Assembly (NCBI GenBank): GCA_007922305.1
Contig: ML677335.1
Span: 14,971,734 to 15,035,733 of the forward strand
Length of the DNA: 64,000 nucleotides
Reading direction: 5' to 3'
Origin: Dermatemys mawii
Lineage: Eukaryota > Chordata > Testudines > Dermatemydidae
The translations under genes were made by a program, and so were the position numbers. Below the pieces are notes generated by a model. It saw nothing but the letters and a program-made list of their open reading frames with translations. It was not told the origin of the DNA and ran no database searches. Shown piece after piece: positions 22,071 through 32,135 of this stretch (position 1 is its first letter; every line of letters starts with the position of its first letter).

Positions 22071-24913
22071 GCCTTCGCCGCGGCCTCCGGCGCTGGGGCG
22101 GGCCGCGGGCAGGGCGAGGAGCGGAAGCCGGAGCAGGGCGGGACAAGCATCAGGATTCGTCCCGAGCGGACACAGAAAGCGCGAGGGGGCCTAGCCCAGC
22201 CGCCCCCTCCTTCTCGGTGCCCTGCTGCTGCCCAGCACGGCAGCAGGAGAGCGGCTCCGGACGCAGCCGCAAATCCGGTGAGATCTCCCTTTCGGCCGCT
22301 TGGTTTGTGTCGTCCTCACCGCATCCCGGGTGGGGAAAAGCAGGGCCCAGGTGCACTCCGAGGAGTCGAAACCAGGGACAGAATCCAAGTCCAAGTGTGC
22401 AGTTTCCTTAACTCCAAAGGGGTGGCGGTGGCAGACCAGAGGGGTTGGCTCGGGGAGGAAACCAGCTGTTCTAGATTTTAAAACAGAATCACCCGGGATT
22501 TAGAGTCACCTGCTGCCTCTCGCCCGACTCTTGAAAGTTTAGGGGAACGCCCTAGCCACTGAACATCCTTCCAAGCCACACTGTTGTCCTGGTCAGCCCG
22601 CCTGCCCCCTTGCTGGTGACCGCATAGAGAACAATTCAGAAAGGAGAGAAAATAACTGTCTCTAGCACATTTTCATTACAGCGCATGGCTAGAGATGGCC
22701 TGGAATTTCCTGTTCCACATGCACAAGAGTTATGCCCTCTGGGATACATGTATTTGTAAGGGGGAGTGAGGTTTTTCACGTCGGGCCGTAGCCTTTTAGA
22801 AATTTCCTTGGATATTGAATAATGTAAAGAGTGAGTTTGTATTTCATCTCGCTCCTACACTTTCCGTTAGAGTCCATATGCTAAAGATGCATCCTGATCC
22901 ATCAGATAGTACTGTATATTAATATTGTCTATTAACACTGTATTATAGTAAGGACTGTGCTGCTATTATTAAAGATCCATCATTAAATCCCATTTTCAAT
23001 TAAATGTGCCCTAGACTAGAGTTTAGTTGCAGGCTGAAATTAGATTTCAACAGAGAAGGGAGCTTTTTAAAATAACCATTTAAAGAGTCGGGACATTTAA
23101 CTATTTGATTCTGACTGAAAAGTTCCTGATTTTAAAGATCGAAAACCATTTCTTGTGCATACTCTGGTACCTCTTCCAGATTAACGATTTCAATATTTAT
23201 AGTCATAGTCACATCATAATAACTATCAGAGCAGCATTGAGCAACAAGGCTATTTGTCATGCAGCATGTGGTGTACAATGGCTTACATGTGGATTCATGG
23301 GGAGTGAAATTGAGAGCTAACTGGCCTGTTGGAGGGTCTCCGAATTCGGTCTGCCTTGCCATTTCCTACTCTTCACACAATTCCAGCATTTTTCTTTTTT
23401 CCCTTGTAAAAGGATTTCTCCCAAATATTTTGTAATGGTAAAATGGAAGGTCTGTGATGCGTGTCTTTCATGTCTATGAATGGAAATGGTAGTTACACTG
23501 AAGCATGGAGAGGAGAGTTTAGGATAATACTAAGTATTATTTGTATAAATTAGTGAATACCTTATTTCATTTTCGCTTAGGGCCTGATGGCAGCTCACTG
23601 GTGTCCACGGAAAGCCTTACTGGCCTTTGGCTCAGGCCCCTAGTCCATATTATCTGTCTAAAGGTGAGGGGAAGCAAGAAAATGGAAAGATGGGATCATT
23701 CCTTTTCATACATTTTGATGGGAAATATGGCTACTCCTGCTCTAGGTCAAGCTTTCGTGTAATATTCCAATGGATGAGGTAGCTGAGAGGTCGAACACAA
23801 CACCTACATCTCCAAACCTGTTATCCTAGGATGAAGTTGCCCTTTGTGAAGGCTGACACACTTCTGCCCTAAATAAACTTTCTTGTCCTTCTGCAGTCTC
23901 CCGAAATGAGAAAAGTCAAAATATTTGAGCCCCCTTGCTTAAAATGGCGACCCACTGCCTGAAAGCAACCGGCCTGATTTATTATCTGTAAGCCAGTGTG
24001 TTAGCCCACATAAGGTACCTGGATCAGTATTTCTAATTAAACGTCAGAAAGTCGGGTAACATAATTTCACTCCATGCAACATCTCAGCTACCTAGAGCAG
24101 AAACATGGCTACCAAATGTGACAGGTCAAATCTGGAAAAGGTTGTACTGAAAGTCGGCGTTAAGTGCTGTTGGCAGGTTGACCCTTTAGTGAACCAGAAG
24201 CCTCTGCCCTCCTGACCTTGTCTTTAAGGTGAATCTTTGTGGTGAACGGAGGGGAAATCAGTAGGCGGTGGATACAAGTGTCAATGACTAACTTTAATTA
24301 GCACAACCACTGAACTGATCCATCCAAACGCTGCTGACGCTATTGTGAGCCTCTAAAAAGAGTAGGCGAACCTCTTTGATCCACGTCCAGTTCCGTTTTA
24401 TTTCGGGGAGGACCTGGCCGCTCACCTAGGCAGGAGTCGGCTGGGGAGCCCACTGCAAACGCAGCTCTGCAGCCGCCTCCTCCAGCCTGGATGAGCAGTA
24501 ATCGTCGATTCCTCAGGCCCAAGCTCAAAAATGCCTCCGAGCACAACACTGTAACCGCGTGGTTGAATAACGTAATGTGAATGTAGTGAAAAAAGACTTG
24601 AAACTGACGTTGTGTTTCAAATAAACAGGAGCATTTGCAAGTGAAGTGTAGCAATTACTACTTGTCATCAAAGTTTGTTCCTATCAGGCTGTTAATTTCT
24701 TGACCCCCTTCCAAGATGTCTTTAATTATTCCTTTCACTCTATACCATTTGATTCTTTTCGGGCTGACGACTGGAGAATAGATGGCTGCGGCGATAATAA
24801 AGGTTTCCTGTGGTAATTATCGGTGCTCAGGCCACCGTATCTCGTTATTTGATGGACAGTGAACTTGGCGAAGTTGGTCGCAGAGTTCATTCAGATGTCA
24901 CGGTCCGTGTTGT
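22071..24913. other. CYP26C1-CYP26A1 intergenic, proximal part
   Basis: The first 400 bp are GC-rich, probably 3' UTR, followed by AT-rich unique-looking sequence. No AATAAA occurs within the first 900 bp. ATTAAA at 22968-22973 and AATAAA near 23873 are weak candidates for the CYP26C1 3' end. I recognised no gene and no clear repeat. Confidence 0.5.
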
Positions 24914-24930
24914 AGGTCACAAGCAGGTCA
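24914..24930 (+). promoter_or_regulatory. CYP26A1: DR5 retinoic acid response element candidate, distal
   Basis: AGGTCA-CAAGC-AGGTCA: two perfect RAR/RXR half-sites in direct orientation, separated by 5 bp. It lies 3.2 kb upstream of the CYP26A1 ATG. Distal RAREs upstream of CYP26A1 are known in mammals; whether this is the orthologous site I cannot tell. Confidence 0.6.
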
Positions 24931-27169
24931 GAGTATGGGAATGGGAAAGAGCCCCCGAGGTCATGCCACTGCTCCCAGCGCAATTCACCGAGGATAGGGA
25001 AACACAAGAAAATGATCGTCCCTATTAGGCAGAGAACGGCCCTGCCAGTTTTGGAGGGCTCAGAAGCCGCCAACATAAGCACTGGTTGGTTTATATAGGT
25101 CAGAGGAGCGGTGGGGGTATGGGAACAAAGTGAGCATTTTAAACACAGACTAGGGAAATGTACCAGAGCAAATTTAGGCTGCAATCATATAATATACACA
25201 GATATCTCACTTCTAGCACAGCAAACAACCCGCATGCACCTATTTACGGTATATGCTGGCAATTGTATAATGTTCACCGTCTGCTTTAACCCTTTACCGA
25301 TACATTATTTTTAATCATACGTATGTAGGAACTAGGACTTCACCTACGTTTCAATGAAACTCTACACTTAAAAGCCCTTAGCCCCCCCGGGTCGGGTCGT
25401 TTGCTGACGCAGCTCCATTTAGAAATAAATTAGTGTTTTTAAGCACAGGTCAAGTGTCTTGTCTCAGAACTAGAAAACAGCCAACAGATGCGCATGTGGC
25501 ACAGAAATATTAGCGTTCAACGACTACATTGCCAGGTACTGTCAAAGCCGGGCTACTAAACACTGAGCAGAAATACTCCCCGAGTCACAAAGGGGCACAT
25601 TAGACGTTAGGGGATAACATATAGAGTCTGTTAAAAATCGCGCTCGAATGTTTATTGTGGTTGGGCAGGGAAATCAGAAGGTGAAATTGACGAGACACAA
25701 ATGAAACTGAATAGTTTACTTGTACCGTCCAAGCTGAGTGAAATAGGGTAAATACATATTTAAACATGTGACAAACAACAGTGACAGCTCTTTTGATTTT
25801 TAACTTCTTTCTCTTTCAATATACTACAGTGCTATTGGTATTAGGTTCAAGGACATTTTCTAGAGACAAATGTTTCTTTGAACCTCGGAGTGCCACTTGA
25901 AACATTTCCCAGCGTATTCACTAATTTACAAAAGAAATTGTGAGGGTCATTTCAGCCGAGTAATGAGCAACAAACACGGGGAGAAAAAGTTCTGCACTTT
26001 GAAGGTTATCGAGGATCTTGTTTGTACTGATTTGCCGCATTTCCAGGAAACGGTGCCTAAACTAGATACAAAGGTAAGATTTTGTGATAAAGGCTTGTCC
26101 TACTTCTACTACTTACTGCTGCATTTATTGTAATAACGGTAACTGCGAGTCCGTGATTTCTGGGCAGGTGTTATCTGTGTAGGAGTTATATAAAGTGTCC
26201 ACGGAACTACCTTGTTCCCGAGCCCCAATACGGACTGATTGTAAAGCTACCGGCTGCAGTCAGACGGGGGCAAACACACAGTTCAGAGACGAGGCACAGG
26301 ACAGAGCAGGAAGAGCGATCGGTATTTTGGGAAACTTTTGGCAGCTGGCTGCTCTTTTGGCGAACCAGCAGGTACCTGTGTCCCGCGACTCTTTTTGCAC
26401 GGAAGGGACATTCAGCTTTGCCCCACAATATTGTTGTACGGCTTCGCCGAGGTTATAACGCCAGGATCCCCAAGCGAACGGGATAGTCATTCCCGCCCGG
26501 ACCGTCTTTTTCTTTACCGCGACCTCCTATAAATCTACAGCCGTGAGTGGGAGGAGCGAAGGGTCCGTGGCAGCGGCCGCCCGTGAACCTCCTTCCCCAG
26601 CCGCCAGCCCTGCAGTCCCGAACGGGGGAGCCGTGGTAAAAAGCGGCTCCGCGTTGGACCGTTTCCCAGCATTTGTGAAGCGCTCCTGCCTCCCGGATGC
26701 GCTACAGGTGAATGTCACACCCCGGGCAAGCCCCTGCACGGTTTGTGGGGGCACGTAGCCAGGGCGAGGTCCGCTTTCCGGGCACGCACAGCGATCTCCC
26801 AGCCTTCGTGCCGGGAGATTTAGCCCCCGTCTGAATTAAACCGCTGCTGGGGAGTCTGCCGAAGTCCTTTGCCTTCTTCCCACAGTGCCCTGGAGAGCAC
26901 CGGGGTTACCTGCCTCCCACCTGCGTTCAGACAGATGCTGGCTACTGCTCCGCTTGTTGAAAAGGCAACTCCTCCCCCCCGGCTGAAAAGGAAAAGAGTC
27001 ACACATAGCACCCCCGGGGGAAGGCCTAGCTGTGCCCCAGGGCCCGGGAAACCTTAGGTGCGGGTCTGTGGGTGCTGGGATCTTCGCTTTAAGCGCCTAT
27101 ACAAGTCTGTGGGCGGCAATGGGCTGGGTGTTTACTTTCTGATATAACCTGCCCGCCCCCCACCCACGG
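24931..27169. other. CYP26A1 upstream region
   Basis: AT-rich to about 26.2 kb, then rising GC/CpG. Single AGGTCA-like half-sites occur (for example 25094 and 25446). The small open frames (25897-26133, 26195-26458) encode no recognised protein. Confidence 0.5.
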
Positions 27170-27186
27170 TGACCTGCGTTTGAACC
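27170..27186 (-). promoter_or_regulatory. CYP26A1: DR5 retinoic acid response element candidate, intermediate
   Basis: The plus strand reads TGACCT-GCGTT-TGAACC, which on the minus strand is GGTTCA-AACGC-AGGTCA. Both half-sites fit RGKTCA with 5-bp spacing. It lies 0.98 kb upstream of the CYP26A1 ATG. Confidence 0.55.
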
Positions 27187-28021
27187 GGCCATTAGCGCTG
27201 CCTCAGAAGTTCCAGCCTTTACCCCTGCCCGGTGCTGATTGCTCTCAGGACCCCGGCCAGAAACCCAGGCTGGGCCTTCCAGGGGAACCTCAGGCCGCGC
27301 GCTCATTGGAGAGGACGAGGTGAAGCGGCGGCGGCTGGCGACCCAGTGACACAATGGCTGGATGTTTTTATCCTGTGACCCAAAGCTGGGCTCCGCCTCC
27401 GCGCTCTGTCCTACCCCGGGATAGCTCGGAGGAGACAGCAAAGCGCGCAGCCCCGGCTCAGCTAGTGCTGGCCAGGCTCTGCGCCGCTTGCTCCCGGGGC
27501 TGGATCCCACCCTGCTAAGGGGAAATCGCACCAGCCCGGACCCAGGCGGAGTCCCCTTAACTCCGGTTCGGCTCTTCAGCATTTTTTGTAAAGCCCCGAG
27601 CCCCGGCTCCATGCGAACTGCAAAGTGCAGGAGGCGAGAGAGAGAGAGATCAGACCTTGCATAGAGGCAGAACTGGGCAGGAGGCGTCCTCGGTTTAATG
27701 GGTGAGAAATGAAGGGAAAGGGGAGGCGGTTAATCAGCGGGTCTTTCCTGGCTCCTGACGACTTGAACCGGCGGCTGTTTGCACTTCTGCCCCCGTCCCC
27801 TCCTGCCGTGATTATTCAACCAGCTACCGAGGAGCGCCCTCAAGGAGCCGCGCTCCGGGCCCCCCCTCTCTCGCGAGCCCCACTGGCCGGGTGACATTAG
27901 CACCTTTTCAAAGTCAGCTCTGCGGCTTGGCTGGAGGAGGGAGACCCGGGGGAGCCGCCGCGCAAGGCAAACAGTTAAAGATGGCGGGGGGAGGAGCCAG
28001 GCCACCAGCCGTAATTAAAGA

Positions 28022-28038
28022 TGAACTTTGGGTGAACT
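28022..28038 (-). promoter_or_regulatory. CYP26A1: Proximal DR5 RARE (R1) of CYP26A1
   Basis: TGAACT-TTGGG-TGAACT, the reverse complement of AGTTCA-CCCAA-AGTTCA. It matches the conserved proximal RARE known from mammalian, bird and fish CYP26A1 promoters, by which RAR/RXR induces the gene. It sits 45 bp upstream of the TATA box, followed by the G-rich stretch GGTAGGGTGGGCA (28054-28066), a plausible Sp1-type site. Confidence 0.92.
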
Positions 28039-28082
28039 AATTGATCTGCCCAAGGTAGGGTGGGCAGCAACCTGGGGAGGGC

Positions 28083-28089
28083 TATAAAA
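28083..28089 (+). promoter_or_regulatory. CYP26A1: TATA box of CYP26A1
   Basis: GGCTATAAAAGG, 72 bp upstream of the ATG. It predicts a start near 28112 and a 5' UTR of about 50 nt. Confidence 0.88.
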
Positions 28090-28160
28090 GGGGCCCCGCG
28101 GCGGGGCTCGGCCTGTGAGCTGCGGAGCCAGGTAGGGGCTGCAGGCGCTGCTCGCGAGCC

Positions 28161-28349
28161 ATGGGCTTCTCGGCGCTGCTGGCCAGCGCGCTGTGCACCT
28201 TCCTGCTGCCCCTGCTGCTCTTCCTGGCCGCGGTGAAGCTGTGGGCGCTGTACTGCGTGAGCGGCCGGGAGCCCGGCTGCAGCCTGCCGTTGCCCCCGGG
28301 CACCATGGGGCTCCCCTTCTTCGGGGAGACGCTGCAACTGGTGCTGCAG
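28161..28349 (+). CDS. CYP26A1: CYP26A1 coding exon 1
   Basis: 63 codons: MGFSALLASALCTFLLPLLL (signal anchor) through the proline-rich hinge to FFGETLQLVLQ. Donor CAG|GTAAAG. Confidence 0.95.
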
Positions 28350-31300
28350 GTAAAGCCCGCGAGCTCCGGGCAGGGGCAGCCCCTGCGGGAATAGCCGGGG
28401 GCGACGCGGGGACCCGGCTCCTCCTCCTGCGGGATCAGGCTGGCGGCGCCAGCTAGCGCGGTCCCTGCGTGCGCTGAGCTCCAGGTGGCCGGGGCAGGGC
28501 AGCGCTAGCCGGGGCGGGGGAGGAGGGAGGGAGCCCCGCTGTCACGGCCCTTCTCTCCCTCCAGCGGCGGAAGTTTCTGCAGATGAAGCGGCGGAAATAT
28601 GGGTTTATCTACAAGACCCACCTCTTCGGGCGCCCCACCGTGCGGGTGATGGGGGCCGAGAACGTGCGGCACATCCTGCTCGGGGAGCACCGGCTGGTGG
28701 CGGTGCAGTGGCCGGCCTCGGTGCGCGCCATCCTGGGCTCCGGCTGCCTCTCCAACCTGCACGACGGGCAGCACAAGCACCGCAGAAAGGTACCGCGGGG
28801 CGAGGCGCGGCGCGGCGCGGCTCCCTTCCCCCGTCCCCCTGCCCCGCGGGCCGGGCTGCGGCAGCTCGATCTGGCCGGGGCTGGACGGGTGTTCGCTCCC
28901 CCCGGGACGGTGCCGTGCGCGGGGAGCGCTGACCCGCGCGTCCCCCCTCTCCCGTAGGTGGTGCTGAAGGCTTTCTCGCGGGAGGCCCTGCGGCACTACG
29001 TGCCCGGCATCCAGGAGGAGGTGAGCGCCTGCCTGGCGCGCTGGCTGCGCAGCGGCGGCTCCCGCCTCCTGGTTTACCCCGAAGTGAAGCGCCTCATGCT
29101 CCGCATCGCCATGAGGATCCTGCTGGGCTTCGAGCCGCGGCACGCCGGCCCGGACCGCGAGCAGCAGCTGGTGGAGGCCTTCGAGGAGATGATCCGCAAC
29201 CTCTTCTCCCTGCCCATCGACCTGCCCTTCAGCGGGCTCTACCGGGTACAGCTCCTGCGCGCGGCCGGGGCTCGCTCTGGGGTGCGGGGTCCCAGGCAAC
29301 TCCGGGGGGCGATGCCGCACGGGGCAGCCCTGGCTCGGGCGGGGGGTGGGGTGGGTGCCCGGCACTGGGTGCCCGGCGATGGCAGCTGGAATTGGGGGCA
29401 GGGTTTGGGAGCGTGCGCCCCGCGGGTTGGCCCGGCGCGGGGCGCGTGGGGACGGCCTGGCAGCGGGATGACCCGCAGCCCTTCGGCTGCCTTCTCCGCC
29501 CCCCAGGGCCTGCGGGCGCGGAACTTCATCCACGCCAGGATCGAGGAGAACATCCGGGCGAAGATGGCCCGCGAGCAGCCCGCGGGCGGCTGCAAGGACG
29601 CGCTGCAGCTGCTGCTGGAGCACACGCAGGAGAACGGGGAGCCGCTGAACATGCAGGTGAGACGCAGCTGGCGGCCTTGCCGCGGGGACCGCAGCAGAGC
29701 CCCGGCCGCGGGCCAGATTTTTGCTTCCTTTAAACTCCATGGCATCGCTCCCCTTGGTGTAAAGGGAGAAGGCTCGGACCCTAAGTGTACTATACCCCCT
29801 TTTTCCCCCCGCGCAGTGCGGTCCCCGGGGGAATGAAGATCGGGGAGGGGGGGCAAGTCCTCGCCTCAGCCAGGGAACAGCTCCAGGGCCAGGATTTCTG
29901 AGCATGGCGACCTAGGAGTACCCCCCCCCACCCCGGAGTTGAAGATGCTCCAGCGCCTGTAACAGCCCGGGGTTCTGGAGCTCCCCGAGCTCTACCCCAG
30001 CGCCCCGGATCCTGGGCTCACAGGGCGCATTCTGCTCGCAGCGCGATCCAAACCCCTCTCGGTGCTCCCCCGCCCCCGGCGCTCCGGCCGTTTGAACGGC
30101 ACAACGTGACGTGTGCAAAGCCAGGGCCATCCTTTCCCTAAGCCCCCCGTTCTCCAAAATCCCTTCCCGGGCAAGGACTCTCCCCTCCGCTCCCCGCGCC
30201 CGGTGGCTTCATATTAAAACGCAGCCTGGAGAGGAGGATCCTGGGAATATCGCTAATTCCTGCTGGCGTTTAAATGCGGGATTTCCTCTGCTTTACTGGA
30301 GATGCGGTTTTAGGAGGGCATTTGTGCAGGGGAGGAGAAGGCGATGAGTGTGATCTCCAGTACCTAAAACAATAGTGTGTGTGTAGTGTTGTTTTTTTAA
30401 TTAATAACCCCAAACAAACATCCTGCTCTTTGTCTCAGGAGCTAAAAGAATCGGCAACAGAACTTCTGTTTGGAGGGCATGAAACCACGGCCAGTGCTGC
30501 CACATCGCTAGTCACTTTCTTAGGGCTCCACCCAGCTGTGCTGCAGAAAGTGAGAAAGGAGCTACAGATGAAGGTGGGGGAAGTTAAAACTCCTCTGTAT
30601 TCAGTTTACTGTTTGTTCCTCTTTCCTGAGAAGGGAGCTGTATTCACTCTCACAGACCAGAGAGAAAATCTCTTAACTGAGCAAAGTTAATGCCCCTTAA
30701 AACAACTTAACCAGGAAGAGCTGAATTTTTCATTTGAAAAATAAGATTTGCAATGATTCAAGCTTCGTTTGGGGAGCCCTTTCTCTTGTGATAACTGGGA
30801 GCTTGAAGACTAGTTTGTACCCCATTATGTATGGCAATACAGTGTCCAGCTCCCACAAACTGTAGCCTGGCTTTTAGGTGCATAGTCTTATAATAACCAT
30901 GTTCTTTTCCTAGGGTTTATTGTGCACCACCAACCAAGATGACAAACAACTAGATCTGGAAGTCTTGGAACAGCTGAAGTATATAGGCTGTGTCATCAAA
31001 GAGACCCTCAGGCTGAGTCCACCAGTTCCTGGAGGATTTCGAGTTGTGCTCAAGACTTTTGAGTTAAATGTAAGCTGGGTGACTTGGGCTTTGCCTCTAT
31101 TAAACCCCTTTGCAGGCTGTAATATTACTTTCTAATAATTACTATGGATAAAAAAAGTCAAACTGACAAGTTATACAGGGATTTTTATTTCTCTGTAATA
31201 TCTTGGCATCCAATTCCCTCTGAGGTGAAGTCTTCATATACTGGAATTGCCTAACTCTTTTTTTTTTTTTTAAACAGGGTTACCAGATTCCTAAAGGCTG

Positions 31301-31619
31301 GAACGTTATCTACAGTATCTGTGATACACATGATGTTGCAGACCTCTTCACCAACAAGGATGAATTTGACCCTGATCGCTTCATGTCTCCCTCTCCAGAA
31401 GATTCCTCCAGGTTCAGTTTCATCCCTTTTGGAGGAGGCTTGAGAAGCTGTGTGGGCAAAGAGTTTGCAAAACTCCTTCTCAAAATATTTACTGTGGAGT
31501 TGGCTCGGAATTGTGACTGGCAGCTGTTAAATGGACCCCCTACAATGAAAAATGGCCCTATAGTGTATCCAGTGGACAACCTGCCTACCAAATTCATAGG
31601 TTTCAATGGCCAAATCTGA
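28161..31619 (+). CDS. CYP26A1: Cytochrome P450 26A1, retinoic acid 4-hydroxylase
   Basis: ER-anchored P450 that converts all-trans retinoic acid to 4-hydroxy, 4-oxo and 18-hydroxy forms, limiting retinoid signalling in embryo and liver. Seven coding exons: 28161-28349, 28565-28789, 28958-29245, 29507-29656, 30439-30573, 30914-31069, 31278-31619. All introns are GT-AG and phase 0. The product is 494 residues, close to the roughly 497 of mammals. Landmarks: hydrophobic anchor (about residues 5-25); LPLPPGTMGLPFFGETLQL hinge; helix I GGHETT (296-301) with acidic Glu299; ExxR E359/R362; FDPDRF (411-416); FGGGLRSCVG with heme ligand Cys439 (31449-31451). The start codon has a good context (GAGCCATGG) just downstream of the TATA box. 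Regulation: the proximal DR5 RARE plus two upstream DR5 candidates imply induction by retinoic acid. No lesion was seen. Confidence 0.97.
28565..28789 (+). CDS. CYP26A1: CYP26A1 coding exon 2
   Basis: 75 codons: RRKFLQMKRRKYGFIYKTHL, ENVRHILLGEHRLV, ASVRAILGSGCLSNLHDGQH, ending KHRRK. Acceptor CTCCCTCCAG, donor AAG|GTACCG. Confidence 0.95.
28958..29245 (+). CDS. CYP26A1: CYP26A1 coding exon 3
   Basis: 96 codons, from VVLKAFSREALRHYVPGIQE to NLFSLPIDLPFSGLYR. Acceptor CCCGTAG, donor CGG|GTACAG. Confidence 0.95.
29507..29656 (+). CDS. CYP26A1: CYP26A1 coding exon 4
   Basis: 50 codons: GLRARNFIHARIEENIRAKM to ENGEPLNMQ. Acceptor GCCCCCCAG, donor CAG|GTGAGA. It contains CKDALQLLLEHTQE, preceding helix I. 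Confidence 0.94.
30439..30573 (+). CDS. CYP26A1: CYP26A1 coding exon 5
   Basis: 45 codons: ELKESATELLFGGHETTASA, the oxygen-binding helix I, then HPAVLQKVRKELQMK. Acceptor TTTGTCTCAG, donor AAG|GTGGGG. Confidence 0.96.
30914..31069 (+). CDS. CYP26A1: CYP26A1 coding exon 6
   Basis: 52 codons: GLLCTTNQDDKQLDLEVLEQ, then LKYIGCVIKETLRLSPPVPG with the ExxR pair, ending FELN. CYP26C1 lacks the intron that separates this exon from exon 5. Acceptor CTTTTCCTAG, donor AAT|GTAAGC. Confidence 0.96.
31278..31619 (+). CDS. CYP26A1: CYP26A1 terminal coding exon 7
   Basis: 113 codons plus [38 protein letters not shown], then FSFIPFGGGLRSCVGKEFAK with the Cys ligand, ending FIGFNGQI. The acceptor follows a T-rich tract (TTTTTAAACAG). 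Confidence 0.97.
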   Translation, partial: GYQIPKGWNVIYSICDTHDVADLFTNKDEFDPDRFMSPSPEDSSRFSFIPFGGGLRSCVGKEFAKLLLKIFTVELARNCDWQLLNGPPTMKNGPIVYPVDNLPTKFIGFNGQI

Positions 31620-32135
31620 GGTCAAAAGTTACTTCTGGATGAAATTCTATAGCATTTAAAGTGCATCTAGCTTTTTATAGAAACCTAAATCCAATATTAA
31701 ATATTTAACTTGTAAATGTATAATAGTTATTTATGTCTGTCTTTTTAAAAATATTTTAAAAATCTACTAAATTTCTTAAGTTTGGTTGGTGTGTTGTTCA
31801 AGCACTACAGTTATGGGTCGGTGTGGTCCATAATTAGATTTATAACTTATTTCTATAGAAACAAAATGTTTCCCTCTTATTTAAGAATCTTGTTGAAAGC
31901 TTGTCAATTTTAGCATTTTGAAGGTGTTTATGGACAGTGTATGTATTCAGAGACCCAAACTTTTACCAACCATATGAAACCATGGGACCTAACTGCACAT
32001 TCTATGACCAGAGTACACATGTGGCTCATATTCAAGCAAGGAGAAGGTGTTTTCAGATTACTTTTTTATACTAGATTTTGTGTTAAAAGTTTATGGATTA
32101 TTATGACTTAAAATAAAGTTTATTTTTGAAGATGC
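31620..32135 (+). other. CYP26A1: CYP26A1 3' UTR
   Basis: AT-rich sequence from the stop codon to about 20 bp past the single well-placed poly(A) signal. Contains ATTTA-type motifs (for example TTATTTATG near 31729), common in short-lived mRNAs. Confidence 0.75.
32112..32117 (+). terminator. CYP26A1: Polyadenylation signal of CYP26A1
   Basis: AATAAA in CTTAAAATAAAGTTTA, followed by a GT/T-rich stretch (TTTGTTTC... TCTTGTTCTTTTTG). It lies 493 bp after the stop codon. No other canonical hexamer is found between the stop and this site. Confidence 0.85.

Larger units (their letters stand above)
26530..30200. other. CYP26A1: CpG island over CYP26A1 promoter and exons 1-4
   Basis: Dense CpG from about 26.53 kb through exon 4. 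Composition falls at about 30.2 kb, and exons 5-7 are AT-richer. A long antisense open frame (28505-29905) is a by-product of GC-rich coding exons. Confidence 0.7.

Noticed and set aside
25897..26133. 78-codon frame ending near a GTAAG-like donor, upstream of CYP26A1
   Set aside because: Checked as a possible exon: no recognised protein, no convincing acceptor, and no expected gene between CYP26C1 and CYP26A1.
28505..29905. 466-codon minus-strand open frame opposite CYP26A1 exons 2-4
   Set aside because: Same cause: stop codons are scarce in the GC-rich antisense strand. Composition is Pro/Arg/Ala-rich without domain features.
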